From NCBI GenBank assembly GCA_965204925.1, contig OZ242021.1, forward strand, positions 1-64,000: DNA of 64,000 nucleotides, read 5' to 3'. Made by a program: the position numbers and the translations under genes. The notes below the pieces were generated by a model, which had not been told where the DNA came from, searched no databases, and saw nothing but the letters and a program-made list of their open reading frames with translations. Origin of the DNA: G963663315 sp965204925 (lineage in GTDB: Bacteria > Pseudomonadota > Gammaproteobacteria > Arenicellales > Poriferihabitantaceae). Position 1 is the first letter of the stretch; every line of letters begins with the position of its first letter. Positions 62,913 through 64,000 of the stretch are shown piece by piece.

Positions 62913-64000
62913 TCAGTGCTCACCGCCGGCCCTGAAATTGAAAACCGCCCCCTGCCGGATGCCGGACGGCCACCTCGAAGTAACCGTTTTCAGTCGGGTA
63001 TAAAAGCGCACTCCTTCCGGCCCGTGTATCGCATGATCCCCGAAAAGCGAGCGTTTCCAACCGCCAAAACTATGAAACGCCATCGGTACCGGGATCGGCA
63101 CATTGACCCCTACCATACCGATCTGTACCCGTTCGCTGAAATCCCGGGCCGTATCCCCGTCACGGGTGAAAATAGCGGCGCCATTGCCGTATTCATGATC
63201 GCTGACCATCTGCACTGCCTCCTCATAGCTTTGGGCACGGACAATGCTCAATACCGGACCAAAAATCTCATCGGTATAGATACTCATACCGGGCTTCACG
63301 TGGTCGAACACCGTCGCTCCGACAAAACAACCGTTCCTTGAACCCTCGACAACCTCATTCCTGCCGTCCCTGACCAGAGTTGCGCCTTCCTCAAGCCCCT
63401 TGTCGATATAACCCTCAATCCTTGCCTTTGCGTCCGGATTGATAACCGGGCCCATTTCCGTGGACGGATCGGTATAGGGCCCGACCCGGAGACTGTCCAG
63501 CCTTGGAACCAGTTTCCCGATCAGCCTGTCTGCCGGCTCATCTCCTATTGAAACAACGACGGATACGGCCATGCACCGTTCCCCGGCAGAACCGTAAGCC
63601 GCGCCGATTACGGCATCAGTCACCTGCTCCATGTCCGCGTCGGGCATGACCACCATGTGATTCTTGGCGCCGCACAGGGCCTGCACCCGTTTGTTGTGGG
63701 CAGTCGCGGTACGGTAGATATATTCTCCCACCGCGGTGGAACCGACAAAGCTGACCGCCTGGACACGGTCATCGGTGAGCAATGTATCGACTGCTTCCTT
63801 GTCCCCGTTGACCACATTCAGCGCCCCGTCCGGCAGTCCCGCTTCCTGCATCAGTTCCGCCAGGCGAAGCGGGCACGAAGGGTCGCGTTCCGAAGGTTTC
63901 AAAACAAATGTATTGCCGCAGGCGATGGCCAGTGGAAACATCCACATCGGCACCATTGCAGGAAAGTTGAACGGAGTGATACCGGCACATACTCCAAGCG
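62913..64000 (-). CDS. mmsA: Methylmalonate-semialdehyde dehydrogenase (CoA-acylating), 3' part
   Basis: This NAD-dependent dehydrogenase makes propionyl-CoA or acetyl-CoA from methylmalonate or malonate semialdehyde in valine, thymine or inositol breakdown. The minus-strand frame is open to the right edge, so the N-terminal part lies outside. About 362 residues are seen: GITPFNFPAMVPMWMFP, FVGSTAVGEYIY, catalytic Cys in AGERCMA and TDEIFGPVLSIVRA. These blocks are diagnostic of MmsA among aldehyde dehydrogenases. It converges on dsbA with an 86-bp gap in which no clear terminator is seen. Confidence 0.93.
   Translation of the reverse strand, partial: LGVCAGITPFNFPAMVPMWMFPLAIACGNTFVLKPSERDPSCPLRLAELMQEAGLPDGALNVVNGDKEAVDTLLTDDRVQAVSFVGSTAVGEYIYRTATAHNKRVQALCGAKNHMVVMPDADMEQVTDAVIGAAYGSAGERCMAVSVVVSIGDEPADRLIGKLVPRLDSLRVGPYTDPSTEMGPVINPDAKARIEGYIDKGLEEGATLVRDGRNEVVEGSRNGCFVGATVFDHVKPGMSIYTDEIFGPVLSIVRAQSYEEAVQMVSDHEYGNGAAIFTRDGDTARDFSERVQIGMVGVNVPIPVPMAFHSFGGWKRSLFGDHAIHGPEGVRFYTRLKTVTSRWPSGIRQGAVFNFRAGGEH

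Noticed and set aside
1..64000. tRNA, rRNA or CRISPR array
   Set aside because: No cloverleaf-like intergenic sequence, rRNA block or regularly spaced repeat was recognised. Intergenic gaps are short and no stretch over 300 bases lacks a gene or a named element.

Overview
The window looks like a chromosomal segment of a gammaproteobacterium with moderately high GC content. This rests on three conserved gene orders typical of that class: lepA-lepB-rnc-era-recO, ftsK-lolA-crcB-serS and dapB-carA-carB-greA. It also rests on a single-chain (AceE-type) pyruvate dehydrogenase E1 and on LolA/DsbA/RluC-type proteins of a Gram-negative envelope. No rRNA, tRNA or CRISPR array was recognised. No species can be named from sequence alone.

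Layout. (i) 1-5.4 kb is accessory. It holds the start of a large Calx-beta/fibronectin-III surface protein gene (minus strand, running off the left edge) that begins with a 16-C tract, then an IS1202/IS481-like insertion sequence, then a single-gene unit (AAA-ATPase-like plus PD-(D/E)XK nuclease) enclosed by 91-bp inverted repeats. (ii) 5.4-10.9 kb is the pyruvate dehydrogenase operon (aceE, E2, lpd). (iii) 10.8-15.9 kb holds housekeeping genes on the minus strand (recO, era, rnc, lepB, lepA). (iv) 16-19.4 kb is a plus-strand run of tungstate-type ABC permease and ATPase, mobA, then a DNA methyltransferase and an endonuclease VII-like HNH nuclease (a probable restriction-modification pair). 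(v) 19.4-24.4 kb holds assorted enzymes and a carrier. (vi) 24.4-35.9 kb holds minus-strand core genes (greA, carB, carA, dapB, serS, crcB, lolA, ftsK, rluC). (vii) 36-49.8 kb is nitrogen and osmolyte metabolism: an amide/urea-type ABC transporter with a formamidase, fdhD, a glycine-betaine ABC transporter, an O-acetylhomoserine sulfhydrylase, an agmatinase-family hydrolase and a GNAT acetyltransferase. (viii) 49.9-55.1 kb is a second, complete Calx-beta/FN3 gene with a C-terminal outer-membrane barrel and a 28-C tract at its 5' end. (ix) 55.1-64 kb is core genes again (rph, rdgB, gpmI, yqeY, rpsU, rnd, mpl, dsbA, partial mmsA).

How parts may work together. The amide transporter and formamidase would yield ammonia and formate. 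FdhD and MobA serve formate dehydrogenases that carry a Mo/W bis-MGD cofactor, and the Tup-type transporter would bring in the metal. The two surface proteins face opposite ways about 48 kb apart and share modules. Each has a homopolymeric C tract between its ATG and its signal peptide, in the same reading phase (16 and 28 are both 1 mod 3, while direct read-through needs 2 mod 3). They look like a pair of phase-variable contingency loci and are the most striking feature of the window, followed by the inverted-repeat-bounded nuclease unit upstream of aceE.
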